A stretch of DNA of 32,608 nt from an uncultured Bacteroides sp. (GCA_949288715.1 CASELH010000029.1:1-32608); one strand, 5' to 3'. Counted from the first letter of the stretch, positions 6,900 to 15,260 are shown. Notes: generated by a model from the letters alone, not told the origin. Numbers and translations are program-made.

Positions 6900-7736
6900 C
6901 TACGCCCCGCTGTTCTTGCGAAACATGGAAGGCGGCATGCCCAAGTGCTGCTGCACATAACGGCTGAAATGGGCGGGCGAGGAGAAACCGAAACTGTCGG
7001 CAATGTCGGTCAGCGTCAGCGACTTGTCGCGCAACTGCCGCGCAATGTCGAGCGCCGTGTAGCGGTTTATCCAGAAGTTGGCCGCATAGCCACTTACGTT
7101 GCGTGACACTTCCGACAAGTATTTCGGGCTGACGCACAGCCGGTCGGCATAGTAGCCCACCTCGCGGTGGCGGCGAAACTCCCCATCCTCCAGCATGCCC
7201 AGGAAGCGGCTCATGATGGACGCACTCTGCAAGGGGAGGTCGCCTTCGTCGTACAGGTGGGAGTGGAAATCGAAAAAGTCCAGTATCATCATCTGCACGG
7301 CGCAGAGTAGCATGTCGCGGTAAAAGTGGTGCCCCTCGTCGGCCACACACCCGGCCACCAGGTCGAAGTTGCGTCGGCAGCGCGCCTGCTGCCCGGCATC
7401 GAGCCGCATCACGGGGTTCAGAAACAAGGCAAGCTGCCCCTTCATGCCGTAGTTGCTCTGCGGGGTGCTCAGCTCTATGAAGCCCGCCGTGACATACACC
7501 ACCCGCACCCGGAAGTCCGCCGACGGGCAGATACTCTCTACCAGCTTGCCTTTGCGCACAATCATCAGGTCACCTGCCTGCAGACTGAACTCCTTGCCGT
7601 TGAACACGAAGCGGCAGCTGCCCTCCGTGCAAAGGGCATGCGCCAGGTAGTCGGCATACCTGTCCGTTCCCAGCCCCTCAAGCGTGTCGGCTATAATCAC
7701 GTCGCGAGTCTTTTCCATCGTCATATCTTGTTTCAT
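6900..7736 (-). CDS. AraC-family transcriptional regulator
   Basis: A 278-residue regulator. The N-terminal half looks like a cupin-type sensing domain (FVFNGKEFSLQAGDLMIVRKG). The C-terminal 100 residues hold the two helix-turn-helix units of AraC: YADRLCVSPKYLSEVSR and LTDIADSFGFSSPAHFSRYVQQHLGMPPS, the latter a typical AraC signature. The start MKQDMTMEK was chosen because the promoter's -7 box lies at 7765-7758, which rules out the upstream Met at 7760; Met codons at 7724 and 7718 remain possible. It converges on the EFR1-like gene with only 3 nt between the stops. By position it is a good candidate regulator of the neighbouring redox genes, but this is inference. Confidence 0.88.
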   Translation of the reverse strand: MKQDMTMEKTRDVIIADTLEGLGTDRYADYLAHALCTEGSCRFVFNGKEFSLQAGDLMIVRKGKLVESICPSADFRVRVVYVTAGFIELSTPQSNYGMKGQLALFLNPVMRLDAGQQARCRRNFDLVAGCVADEGHHFYRDMLLCAVQMMILDFFDFHSHLYDEGDLPLQSASIMSRFLGMLEDGEFRRHREVGYYADRLCVSPKYLSEVSRNVSGYAANFWINRYTALDIARQLRDKSLTLTDIADSFGFSSPAHFSRYVQQHLGMPPSMFRKNSGA

Positions 7737-7757
7737 TCTCCTGCCCAATGTCCTGCA

Positions 7758-7789
7758 CAAATATACCCATCCCGTTCCATTCCAGCAAA
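7758..7789 (-). promoter_or_regulatory. promoter of the AraC-family regulator
   Basis: On the minus strand TTTG (7789-7786), 20 nt, then TATATTTG (7765-7758) are a full match to the Bacteroides consensus. The predicted start near 7752 gives a leader of about 15 nt. Confidence 0.75.
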
Positions 7790-7946
7790 TGCTCCTCTCG
7801 ATAATTTACATTTCCTTACACTTCAAATTAAAATAGTTTACACTATATGGGTGTAAAATACTGTTAAACCGTAGAAACTAAGACTTTAAACAACTCTGTA
7901 TATCAATTACATACCTTCCCGATTTGTCCTTCCCTTTTACCAACTA

Positions 7947-8012
7947 CGTACCTGCTTCGTACCCCATTCGTACCTTGTTCGGTCCTCCTTCGCTCCGGCT
8001 TCGGCGCTATGG
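7947..8012 (+). repeat. array of six 11-bp degenerate repeats (copy A)
   Basis: Read on the plus strand, the stretch splits exactly into six 11-nt units: CGTACCTGCTT, CGTACCCCATT, CGTACCTTGTT, CGGTCCTCCTT, CGCTCCGGCTT and CGGCGCTATGG. Every unit starts with CG and the first five end in TT. A sister array on the other strand lies at 29851-29916. It is intergenic, between the AraC promoter and the terminator of the beta-helix lipoprotein gene. The rest of the gap 7790-8095 shows no gene or RNA that I can recognise. Confidence 0.8.
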
Positions 8013-8095
8013 ACCGAAGCGGGAACGGCTGAAATGCGTACAAAGTAAGTCGCAATACTTTACAGGTTGGCATCCCGGCAGAAGCTTTTGCCGGC

Positions 8096-8134
8096 AAAAA
8101 AATGCGGGAGCACGTCCGAAAGACGTGCCCCCGC
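8096..8134 (-). terminator. terminator of the TonB receptor / beta-helix lipoprotein operon
   Basis: A 13-bp stem (8104-8116 with 8122-8134, one mismatch) around CGAAA is followed on the minus strand by seven T (8102-8096). It lies 31 nt beyond the stop codon at 8166. Confidence 0.85.
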
Positions 8135-8165
8135 TTATCAGGTTATAAAAAGTTTTCTCCGGAGA

Positions 8166-9572
8166 TTATTCTGCACCGTATGCGCCGAAACGTGCTTCTA
8201 CCGCAGGCGAAGTGTAGGTCTGCCCGTTCACGGTAAGGCCGGCGGCAAAGTGCGGGGTTGCCAGGTCGGCAGTAGCTGCGCCTTCGAGCACGGGCGAGCC
8301 GGCTTGTACATGGAAGTCCCAGCTGTCGTCGTAGATGTAGTTCATCAGCGACACGCCGCTCAGGTCGTAGCTTGCAAACATCGGGTCTTTTCCATCGTCC
8401 TCGGTGGCTACGACGCTGTGGGTATCGACGGCGGGATTGTAGTCTTCGTCGGCAAAGTTGTAGCCTTCCCAGGCATAGGCCACGCCCGATTCTTCTTCCC
8501 ACACCACTTCGCACTGCTGGCTGCCGGAGGCGTAGTAGTTGTAGTCGATGACGGAGCTGTCGTCATAGCCCTCATCGGGATTGTTGGGGATGGTGTAGCT
8601 GGGCGTTTTTGCGCGGAACTTGCAGTTCACCATCAGGTTGTTGAACACGTTCACCTTGGCGTTTTTCTCCACGTAGATGCATCCGCCTTTTTCGCCATCG
8701 CGACGCCAGCCTGCGTTGACAATGGTGTTGTTGTAGGCATTGATGAGGGCTTGCCCACGGTTGCCTCCCTGGCCCGAGCTGGATAGCTTGAGGCCGTTGG
8801 TGTTGGGGCTGTACATCACGTTGCCTGCCACGTCGACCACGCAGCCTGCCTTTACGTTCACGGCTTCGGCGCCGTCGTAACCGTTGCCGGCAAAGAGGTT
8901 GTGGGCTATGATGGCCTGGCCGCCCATCAGGTAGATGCCGTCGCTCCAGCCGTAGCGCAGGATGGAGTTGGTGATGACATACTTGCCGTTGATGTTGTTG
9001 GTGGTGATTTGCGGATAGGCATCGTCGCCGGCGGTGTAGGCGCCTACCTGGGCGGCGGGCGAGTCTTCAACCACCTGGCCGCCGGTGTACTCTATGATGG
9101 TGTGGTCGATGAGCATTTCGGCGCACGTTTCGTTGGCCATGATGCCGCCCCACATGCCTTTGAGGGCATTGGCCTCGGTGCGCTCGCTTTCGGGGATGGT
9201 GAAGCGCACGGGAGCGCTCTCTGTGCCTTCGCAATACAGGTTGCCGTTGACGGTGAACTCAATGGGCGTGCCGTTGGCGCCTACGCCGGCGGTGTTGACA
9301 ATGATTTGCACACCCGGTTCAATGACGAGGCTTTTGCCTTCGGGCACGGTGTAGTGGGTGTCGAGGTTGATGGTGGAGCCGGCAGGCCAGGTCAGGGTGT
9401 TGGTGCCTTCCCATTGGGCGGGGTCGGTAAGGTCGCTGACGGTGCCTCCGCCCTGTTCATCGTCCGGGTTGGGAGTAGGATTGGGGGTTACATCATCGTC
9501 GTCGCTGCAGGCGGCGGCAAAAGACAGGGATACCAATGCGGTTCCCATGAGCAAAAACTTTTTAAAATCCAT
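8166..9572 (-). CDS. surface-type lipoprotein with right-handed parallel beta-helix
   Basis: A 468-residue lipoprotein. The signal peptide ends in a lipobox (SFAAAC, Cys22) followed by SDDDD, which fits the acidic surface-export signal of Bacteroides lipoproteins. A proline/acidic linker follows. From about residue 55 there are beta-helix-type repeats: VPEGKSLVIEPGVQIIV, GNLYCEGTESAPVRFTI, then rungs with ITNSILRYGWSDGIYL, AIIAHNLFAGNGYDG and INAYNNTIVNAG. Asn-rich turns are typical of carbohydrate-handling or adhesin beta-helices, but I see no catalytic signature. It lies 33 nt behind the TonB-dependent receptor gene, in the position that a SusD-like protein would take, so it may capture the ligand for that receptor. 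A strong terminator follows it. Confidence 0.85.
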   Translation of the reverse strand: MDFKKFLLMGTALVSLSFAAACSDDDDVTPNPTPNPDDEQGGGTVSDLTDPAQWEGTNTLTWPAGSTINLDTHYTVPEGKSLVIEPGVQIIVNTAGVGANGTPIEFTVNGNLYCEGTESAPVRFTIPESERTEANALKGMWGGIMANETCAEMLIDHTIIEYTGGQVVEDSPAAQVGAYTAGDDAYPQITTNNINGKYVITNSILRYGWSDGIYLMGGQAIIAHNLFAGNGYDGAEAVNVKAGCVVDVAGNVMYSPNTNGLKLSSSGQGGNRGQALINAYNNTIVNAGWRRDGEKGGCIYVEKNAKVNVFNNLMVNCKFRAKTPSYTIPNNPDEGYDDSSVIDYNYYASGSQQCEVVWEEESGVAYAWEGYNFADEDYNPAVDTHSVVATEDDGKDPMFASYDLSGVSLMNYIYDDSWDFHVQAGSPVLEGAATADLATPHFAAGLTVNGQTYTSPAVEARFGAYGAE

Positions 9573-9605
9573 AATCGTATTGAAATTAGTTAATGGTTCC
9601 GTTGT

Positions 9606-12260
9606 TTACAAGGTGTAGCGCAAGCCTACCATGAAGCTTTGCCCGTGCCACTCTTTGCGCTCTATCACGTTGCCGTCGGTGCGTTTAGAGTCCACGGCGT
9701 CGGTTTGCGGGCCTTTCTGTATGAAGCGCAGCAGGGGCGTGTCCAGCAGGTTGGAGGCCTTGGCAAAGAGGCTTACGCCCTTCTTGAAGGTTTTTTCCAC
9801 CGAGGCATCCAGCTGGAAGTAGCCTTTCTCCCAGATGTCGTCATTGGCCCATTGCGAAATGTCGCTCAGGCGCTTGCCCGTGTAGCTGCCGGCTATTTGC
9901 CCCTCCCAGCCGTACTTCGTGCTCTTGAACAGCAGCGAGAGGTTGGCCACATGGGCCGCCTGGCCGAACAGGGGGCGCGACTGCGTGGTCTGCTCCACTT
10001 GGGAGTCTTTCATGTATTGCTTCGAGGTGGTGATTTTGGAGTGGGTGTAGGTGTAGTTGGCCTTGATGCCAAACCAGTTGAAGTACTTCAGCACATCGAC
10101 CTCCAGCCCCAAGTTGTGGGCGTTGCCAAAGTTCATGGGCATGTACGTCAGCGTTTGCCCGCGCTGCACCAGGCCATACTCTATGGGGTCTTGCAGGTTT
10201 TTGTAGAACAAGCCTATCATGAACTGCTCGGACGACTTGGGGAAGAACTCGTAGCGCAGGTCGATGTTGTCGGCCACGGTGTGCTTCAGCTCCGGGTTAC
10301 CTTCCTCCGGATAGTCTTCGTTGGTGATGTGGTAGGGCACAATCTCAAAGAAGCTGGGGCGGTTGATGGCACGTGCGTAGGACAGGCGCACATTGGCGTT
10401 GCGGTGCACGTTGTACTTGGCATGGAAGCTGGGCAGTACGTCGGTATAGCGCTGATTGCCTTCCGGATTGACGCTGCTGCTGGGGAATTTCAGCGTGTAG
10501 CCTTGGTCGGTGTGCTCCACACGCACACCGGCCGTAAGTTCCCACTTGGCTTGGGTAAACTTCACCATGCCGTAGCCCGCGCCCACCTTTTCGGTGGCAT
10601 CGTAGTTCAGCGGATTGCTCAGGCCGCGGCTTTGCACGTCGAGTTTCAGCTGGTCGTAGTTGGTCCAGTCGCGGCCCTGCACTTGCGGGGTGGGCACGGC
10701 TGAAAGGAACCAGTAGTTGTTGTAAAAGCTGTCGCGCTTCTTGTCGCGGTACATGCCTCCTGCCGAAAATACCCACGTCGCCCCGTTGTCCAGTTTCAGC
10801 GTGTAGTCCAGGTCGGCATAGCCTGCCAGGTCTCGGTCGGAGTTGTGTTCCCAGCGGCGTTCCACTGAGTTGGTGTTGGCCAGGTGGTTGCCGTTCAGGT
10901 AGATTTCGGCGTTGTCGGGCGTTTCGTTGTATGCCTTGGACACTACGGCCGACCAGTTGAGCCGCAGGGCGTTGTCGGGCAGGAAGCCGTGCTCGCCTTT
11001 CAGTGTAGAGTTAATGATGTATTGGCGATTCCACTTCATGCGCACGGCTCCTTCGGCGTCATCGTGCTTGTCGCGTACTTCTGCCTCGCGCATGTCCATG
11101 TAGCCGTTATACCATGTCAGCTTGTGGCTTTGGTTGATGTGGTAGTCCAGCTTGGCGTGCGCACCGATGCGTGTCTGTTGGGAAGAGTAGTTGCGGTATT
11201 CCGTGCCGTCGTGGGTGGTGCCGGGCTGGTAGAACAGCTGGCTCTCCTTGCCGCGGTAGGTATTGAGGAAGCTGCCTGCCAGCATCACGCCCAGCTTGTC
11301 GCCGAAAAAGCGGTCGCCGTAGGACAGGCCTGCCGTGAGGTCGGGCAGCGGCTTTTTCCACTTCATGCGCAGGTTGTCCATGGTGAAGTCATCCATCGTG
11401 ACCCGGGTGTCTTCGGGAAAGCCCTTGGCCTCGTAGGGCGACTTTTTGACGATGTCTTTATGGTTGAACGACTGGAAGTCGCGCCCGAAATACATGGCGT
11501 TGTAGCCCGTAGAGACATTGAAAGTGAACTGCCGTTCGTTGGGGGCATCTTTCATAATCAGGTTGACCGCTCCGCCAATGCCGTCGCCCTCCATGTCGGC
11601 GGTGAGGGACTTGGTCACTTCCAAGCGGTCCAACATCTCCGAAGGGAAGATATCCAGCGGCACAAAGCGGTTTTTATTGTCCGGGCTGGGGATTTTCACG
11701 CCGTTTATCAGCGTGTAGTTGTATCGCTTGTCCATGCCGCGCAGAATGGCATACTGGCCTTCGCCGCTGCTGTTGCGTTCGATGGTGACGCCGGACATGC
11801 GCTGGATGACATTGGCCACCGTAATGTCGGGCGACAGTTCCATGGCCTTGGCGCTCATTACGTTCACCACGTTCATGGCCGTCTTCTCTATGCCGCGCGC
11901 GCCGGCTTCCGTGCGGCCGGGGTTGGTGGCCACCACCGTCACGCCTTCCAGCAGGATGTTGTCCGTCTCCAGCGGGATGATAATTTCGTCTTTTTGCGAA
12001 GAGACTTCCACTTCATAGTCTTTGTAGCCCACGTAGGAGCAAACCAGGATAAACTTGTCTTTCTCGACGGCCAGGTTGAAGGTGCCGTCCAATCCGCTCA
12101 CCGCCCCTTTGGAAGGCTCGCCTTTCACCACAATATAGGCGCCTATGATGTCTTCGCCGGTAATGGCGTCTTTAATTTTTCCTTTAATTTCCCTTGCACT
12201 TGCGCTTACCGCGACAAGTAACATTAGGCACAGACTCACACTCTTTCTGATTTTCAACAT
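9606..12260 (-). CDS. TonB-dependent outer membrane receptor (not SusC type)
   Basis: An 884-residue receptor. The signal peptide ends near SASA (about residue 22). A carboxypeptidase-regulatory-like domain follows at about 23-105 (IKGKIKDAITGEDIIGAYIVV), then the plug at about 120-245 (VANVIQRMSGVTIER, YAILRGMDKRYNYTLINGVK, LEVTKSLTADMEGDGIGGAVNLI). The rest is a 22-strand-type barrel that ends SFMVGLRYTL. The plug lacks the usual SusC/RagA ending and looks more like the TIGR01782-type receptors with a GGAVNL motif. It imports an unknown substrate with TonB energy, together with the lipoprotein encoded 33 nt downstream. I see no consensus promoter ahead of it. Confidence 0.92.
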   Translation of the reverse strand: MLKIRKSVSLCLMLLVAVSASAREIKGKIKDAITGEDIIGAYIVVKGEPSKGAVSGLDGTFNLAVEKDKFILVCSYVGYKDYEVEVSSQKDEIIIPLETDNILLEGVTVVATNPGRTEAGARGIEKTAMNVVNVMSAKAMELSPDITVANVIQRMSGVTIERNSSGEGQYAILRGMDKRYNYTLINGVKIPSPDNKNRFVPLDIFPSEMLDRLEVTKSLTADMEGDGIGGAVNLIMKDAPNERQFTFNVSTGYNAMYFGRDFQSFNHKDIVKKSPYEAKGFPEDTRVTMDDFTMDNLRMKWKKPLPDLTAGLSYGDRFFGDKLGVMLAGSFLNTYRGKESQLFYQPGTTHDGTEYRNYSSQQTRIGAHAKLDYHINQSHKLTWYNGYMDMREAEVRDKHDDAEGAVRMKWNRQYIINSTLKGEHGFLPDNALRLNWSAVVSKAYNETPDNAEIYLNGNHLANTNSVERRWEHNSDRDLAGYADLDYTLKLDNGATWVFSAGGMYRDKKRDSFYNNYWFLSAVPTPQVQGRDWTNYDQLKLDVQSRGLSNPLNYDATEKVGAGYGMVKFTQAKWELTAGVRVEHTDQGYTLKFPSSSVNPEGNQRYTDVLPSFHAKYNVHRNANVRLSYARAINRPSFFEIVPYHITNEDYPEEGNPELKHTVADNIDLRYEFFPKSSEQFMIGLFYKNLQDPIEYGLVQRGQTLTYMPMNFGNAHNLGLEVDVLKYFNWFGIKANYTYTHSKITTSKQYMKDSQVEQTTQSRPLFGQAAHVANLSLLFKSTKYGWEGQIAGSYTGKRLSDISQWANDDIWEKGYFQLDASVEKTFKKGVSLFAKASNLLDTPLLRFIQKGPQTDAVDSKRTDGNVIERKEWHGQSFMVGLRYTL

Positions 12261-12555
12261 AGCTTATTTATATCTTTGCTAAAATTTGCCGCGAAAGTAT
12301 AGGGCGTGTGTTACATCAGCATTTCATCTTTGCTACAAAGTGGTGTAGCGTTGGCAGCCGCCTGCCCGTCTGCTGTTGTAGTTATTTGTAGGGAGAGACG
12401 TAAGCCTGACGCCGATGGGGCGATATTTCATATTAGTTACAGTATTGCCGGAACAGGGGAGATGGCTTTACTTGTCTATCTTGCTAAAAAAAGTTTCCAC
12501 ACGGTGGCATTACGCCCCGAAATGTGTATTTTTGCCGGAAATCAACAGAAAGCTT
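12261..12555. other. intergenic region between the TonB receptor gene and ldcA
   Basis: This 295-nt divergent gap must hold both promoters. I see a TATTTTTG box on the plus strand (12527-12534), 22 nt before the ldcA ATG and without a good -33 box. On the minus strand there is a TACTTTCG (12299-12292), one base off the -7 consensus, before the receptor gene. No RNA gene, repeat or convincing small ORF was seen; the open frames here are run-ins to ldcA. Confidence 0.45.
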
Positions 12556-13533
12556 ATGAACAGCCTCACATTTCCACCCTATGTGGGCGAGGGCGACCGC
12601 GTGGTCATCGTCTCCCCGTCCAGCAAGATAGACAAGGCCTTCCTCAAGGGAGCCGCCAAGCGGCTGCGCTCGTGGGGGCTGGAGGTGGTGGTGGCACGCC
12701 ATGCGGCATCATCGTGCGGCACGTATGCGGGCACCATGGCCCAGCGGGTGGAAGACCTCCAGGCGGCGATGGACGACGAAGGGGCAAAGGTCATTCTGTG
12801 CAGCCGCGGAGGCTACGGGGCGGTGCACCTGGTGGACAAGCTGGACTTCACCTACTTCCGCCAGCACCCCAAGTGGCTGGTGGGCTTCAGCGACATCACC
12901 GCGCTGCACAACCTGATGCAGCACGAGGGCTTTGCCTCGCTGCATGCCCCCATGGCGCGCCACCTCACCGTGGAGCCGGCCGACGACCCCTGCACGCTGG
13001 CCTTGCGCGACATTCTCTTCGGCCGGGGGGCGGGCGCGATGGAAGGCTTCGGCTACACCTGCCCCGCGCATAAGCTGAATCACCGGGGTACGGCCACGGG
13101 CACGCTGCGCGGCGGAAACCTCTCCGTGTTCTACGGGCTGCGCGGCACGCCGCTCGACATTCCTCCCGAGGACACCATACTCTACGTGGAAGACGTGGGC
13201 GAACGCCCTCACGCCGTGGAGCGCATGCTGTACAACCTGCGGCTGGGCGGCGTGCTGGGCAGGCTGAAAGGGCTCATCATCGGGCAGTTCACCGAGTACG
13301 TGGAAAACAAGTCGTTGGGCAAGGACCTGTATGGCGCGCTGGCCGATGTGCTGAAGGAGTATGACATGCCCGTATGCTTCAACTTCCCCGTGGGGCACGT
13401 CACGATGAACGTCCCACTCGTCAACGGTGCCGAGGTGACATTGGAGGTGGGCAGGAGGGAGGCACGGCTAAGCTTTTCACTCTGTAATAGAAATACGCAA
13501 ACATATCCATACAAAGACAACCAAAAGACATGA
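12556..13533 (+). CDS. LD-carboxypeptidase (peptidase family S66)
   Basis: A 325-residue peptidase that removes the terminal D-alanine from peptidoglycan tetrapeptides during wall recycling. The S66 signature is complete: SRGGYGAVHLVDKLDF (83-98), the nucleophile Ser112 in VGFSDITAL, a Glu in VEDVGERPHAVERML (Glu212/216), and His281 in FPVGHVTMNVP. No signal peptide is visible, so it is cytosolic like E. coli LdcA. I started at MNSLTFPPYV; the longer frame adds 47 residues without family character. Its stop overlaps the start of the next gene by 4 nt (ATGA), so the two are probably translationally coupled. Confidence 0.9.
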   Translation: MNSLTFPPYVGEGDRVVIVSPSSKIDKAFLKGAAKRLRSWGLEVVVARHAASSCGTYAGTMAQRVEDLQAAMDDEGAKVILCSRGGYGAVHLVDKLDFTYFRQHPKWLVGFSDITALHNLMQHEGFASLHAPMARHLTVEPADDPCTLALRDILFGRGAGAMEGFGYTCPAHKLNHRGTATGTLRGGNLSVFYGLRGTPLDIPPEDTILYVEDVGERPHAVERMLYNLRLGGVLGRLKGLIIGQFTEYVENKSLGKDLYGALADVLKEYDMPVCFNFPVGHVTMNVPLVNGAEVTLEVGRREARLSFSLCNRNTQTYPYKDNQKT

Positions 13534-14543
13534 AACGAAAACATACCCTTATCGTCCCCCTGCTGGCCTTGCTCATAGCAGGAATGACAGCTTGCGGGAA
13601 CAGCAAGAACAACCAGGCAGCGGGTGATACTACGCCCGCCGGGGAGGCTTCCAACGTCAGCGTGCCAGCCTTTAATGCCGACAGTGCTTACCAGTACGTC
13701 AAGGCGCAGTGCGACTTCGGGCCGCGCGTGCCCAACACGCAGGCACACCGCCTGTGCGGCAAATACCTCTTCCAGAAGCTGCGCCAGTTTGGCGCCCAGG
13801 TGTACGACCAGCATGCCGACCTCATTGCCTACGACAACACCATACTGAAGGCACGCAACATCATTGCCTCGTTCAATCCCGACAACCGCCGCCGCGTGCT
13901 GCTCTGTGCCCATTGGGACAGCCGCCCCTATGCCGACGAGGAGCAAGACGAGGCCCTGCAGCAGAAACCCATCCTGGGCGCCAACGACGGCGCCAGCGGC
14001 GTGGGCGTCTTGCTGGAGGTAGCGCGGCAATTGCAGCAACAAGCCCCGACGATAGGCATCGACATCGTGCTGTTCGACGCCGAAGACTACGGCATCCCCA
14101 CCTTCTACCAAGGCAGCTACAAGCCGGACACCTGGTGCCTGGGCTCGCAGTACTGGGGGCGCATGCCGCACGTAGCCGGATACAATGCCCGCTTCGGCAT
14201 CTTGCTCGACATGGTGGGCGGCCGGGGAGCCACGTTCTACTACGAAGGCTTTTCGCAGCGCACGGCCGGCAAGTATGTCAAGAAGATTTGGGATGCCGCC
14301 CACCGCATAGGCTTTGGCAGCTACTTTCCCCAGCGCAACGGCTCGGAAGTGACGGACGACCATGTGTATGTGTATCAGCTGTGCAAAATACCCTGCGTGG
14401 ACATCATAAACTATGACCCCAATGCCTCGAGCGGCTTCGGCGACTTCTGGCACACGCACCAGGACAACATGGACATCATAGACCGCGCCACCCTGCAGGC
14501 TGTGGGGCAGACGGTGCTTGAGGTGATATACAACGAACAATAA
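13530..14543 (+). CDS. glutaminyl-peptide cyclotransferase-like M28-fold lipoprotein
   Basis: A 337-residue lipoprotein with a lipobox (GMTAC, Cys22). The domain is of the zinc M28 fold: AHWDSRPYAD (127-136), ANDGASGVG (151-159), LFDAEDYG (181-188), LLDMVGG (225-231) and WHTHQDNMD (307-315). A single-zinc set Asp153, Glu185 and His308/310 fits animal-type (type I) glutaminyl cyclases, which many Bacteroidetes use to cyclise N-terminal Gln of exported proteins; in Porphyromonas gingivalis this enzyme is essential. Its place would be the periplasmic face of the inner membrane. An M28 aminopeptidase is the alternative. It overlaps the LD-carboxypeptidase gene by 4 nt, and a heptamer inverted repeat separates it from sufE. 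Confidence 0.85.
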   Translation: MKRKHTLIVPLLALLIAGMTACGNSKNNQAAGDTTPAGEASNVSVPAFNADSAYQYVKAQCDFGPRVPNTQAHRLCGKYLFQKLRQFGAQVYDQHADLIAYDNTILKARNIIASFNPDNRRRVLLCAHWDSRPYADEEQDEALQQKPILGANDGASGVGVLLEVARQLQQQAPTIGIDIVLFDAEDYGIPTFYQGSYKPDTWCLGSQYWGRMPHVAGYNARFGILLDMVGGRGATFYYEGFSQRTAGKYVKKIWDAAHRIGFGSYFPQRNGSEVTDDHVYVYQLCKIPCVDIINYDPNASSGFGDFWHTHQDNMDIIDRATLQAVGQTVLEVIYNEQ

Positions 14544-14549
14544 TGGTAC

Positions 14550-14629
14550 ATGAAGAATGAAGAATCGCCGCGAAGGGCGGCAAAATGAAGAATTGCATAG
14601 GTGCAGATACGAAATTCTTCATTCTTCAT
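14550..14629. repeat. 16-bp inverted repeat with heptamer arms upstream of sufE
   Basis: The left arm (14550-14565) and right arm (14614-14629) are exact reverse complements. Each is built of two tandem heptamers (GAAGAAT on the left strand). The 48-nt loop holds a small CGCC/GGCG hairpin and another AATGAAGAATT copy, and a further ATTCTTCATT lies at 14635-14644. The sequence differs from the element at 1730-1796 but the design is the same. Confidence 0.8.
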
Positions 14630-14651
14630 TATTAATTCTTCATTAAATATT

Positions 14652-15077
14652 ATGAGCATCAACGAACTACAAGACGAAGTAATCGCCGAATTCAGCGACC
14701 TGGACGACTGGATGGACCGCTACCAGTTGCTGATAGACCTGGGCAACGAGCAGCCCCCCTTGGACGAAAAGTATAAGACCGACCAGAACCTCATCGAAGG
14801 TTGCCAAAGCCGTGTGTGGCTGCAGGCCGATGAGGTGGACGGCAAAGTGGTATTTCAAGCCGAAAGCGACGCGCTGATAGTGAAGGGCATCATCGCCCTG
14901 CTTGTTAAGGTATTGTCCGGCCACACGCCCGACGAAATCCTTAACGCCGACCTCTACTTCATCGACCGCATCGGGTTGAAGGAACACCTCTCGCCCACCC
15001 GCAGCAACGGCCTGCTGGCCATGGTGAAGCAAATACGAATGTATGCGCTGGCATTCAAAACGAAGGAACAACAGTAA
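14652..15077 (+). CDS. sufE: SufE-family cysteine desulfuration protein
   Basis: A 141-residue cytosolic protein. SufE accepts sulfane sulfur from the SufS cysteine desulfurase and passes it to the SufBCD scaffold for Fe-S cluster assembly. The acceptor cysteine is visible as Cys51 in NLIEGCQSRVWL, the same position as in E. coli SufE. DWMDRYQLLIDLG (19-31) is the usual N-terminal helix. The start MSINELQ was chosen over an in-frame Met 17 codons upstream that lies inside the inverted repeat. It is the last gene of the plus-strand group, and a long hairpin follows. No other suf genes are in the window, although several Fe-S proteins are encoded around it. Confidence 0.92.
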   Translation: MSINELQDEVIAEFSDLDDWMDRYQLLIDLGNEQPPLDEKYKTDQNLIEGCQSRVWLQADEVDGKVVFQAESDALIVKGIIALLVKVLSGHTPDEILNADLYFIDRIGLKEHLSPTRSNGLLAMVKQIRMYALAFKTKEQQ

Positions 15078-15087
15078 TGCCCCAAAT

Positions 15088-15133
15088 GCACGCAGCCTGC
15101 ATGAGTGGAATGCCACCCGTGCAGGCTGCGTGC
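15088..15133 (+). terminator. hairpin behind sufE, probable terminator
   Basis: A 16-bp stem (15088-15103 with 15118-15133, one mismatched pair) around a 14-nt loop starts 11 nt after the sufE stop. The T-tract behind it is weak (CATTTAC), so termination may be partial or of another type. It also faces the micro-ORF unit coming from the other side. Confidence 0.65.
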
Positions 15134-15160
15134 CATTTACAACGACTGCCATATAGGCAT

Positions 15161-15259
15161 CTACATATCCAAGAACTTCTTTCCTTTGGAGGTATGCGCA
15201 AAGATAAATAACCCGATGGGTATTGCCATCAAAAAGCATAATACAAATATTGTATCCAT
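15161..15259 (-). CDS. 32-residue single-span membrane micro-protein
   Basis: A small ORF of 32 residues: Met-Asp, a hydrophobic run of about 20 residues (TIFVLCFLMAIPIGLFIFA), then a basic tail HTSKGKKFLDM, as expected for a small membrane protein with its positive end in the cytosol. A strong Shine-Dalgarno sequence, AAAGGAG, sits 6 nt before the ATG, which is unusual in Bacteroidetes and supports translation. The preceding micro-ORF stops 1 nt before this ATG (TGATATG), so the two are probably coupled. I do not recognise a family. Confidence 0.6.
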   Translation of the reverse strand: MDTIFVLCFLMAIPIGLFIFAHTSKGKKFLDM

Positions 15260-15260
15260 A

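Noticed and set aside
7790-8095. tRNA, riboswitch or hidden gene in the 300-nt gap
   Set aside because: No cloverleaf, aptamer core or signal-bearing ORF was seen; only the 11-bp array stands out.
12306-12555. Upstream extension or separate gene before ldcA
   Set aside because: The frames change family character only at 12556, where the S66 fold begins; a -7-like box lies at 12527-12534 inside the extension.
13530-14543. Ordinary M28 aminopeptidase
   Set aside because: Not excluded, but the lipoprotein signal, the length and the single-zinc motif set fit a glutaminyl cyclase better, so this was kept only as the alternative.
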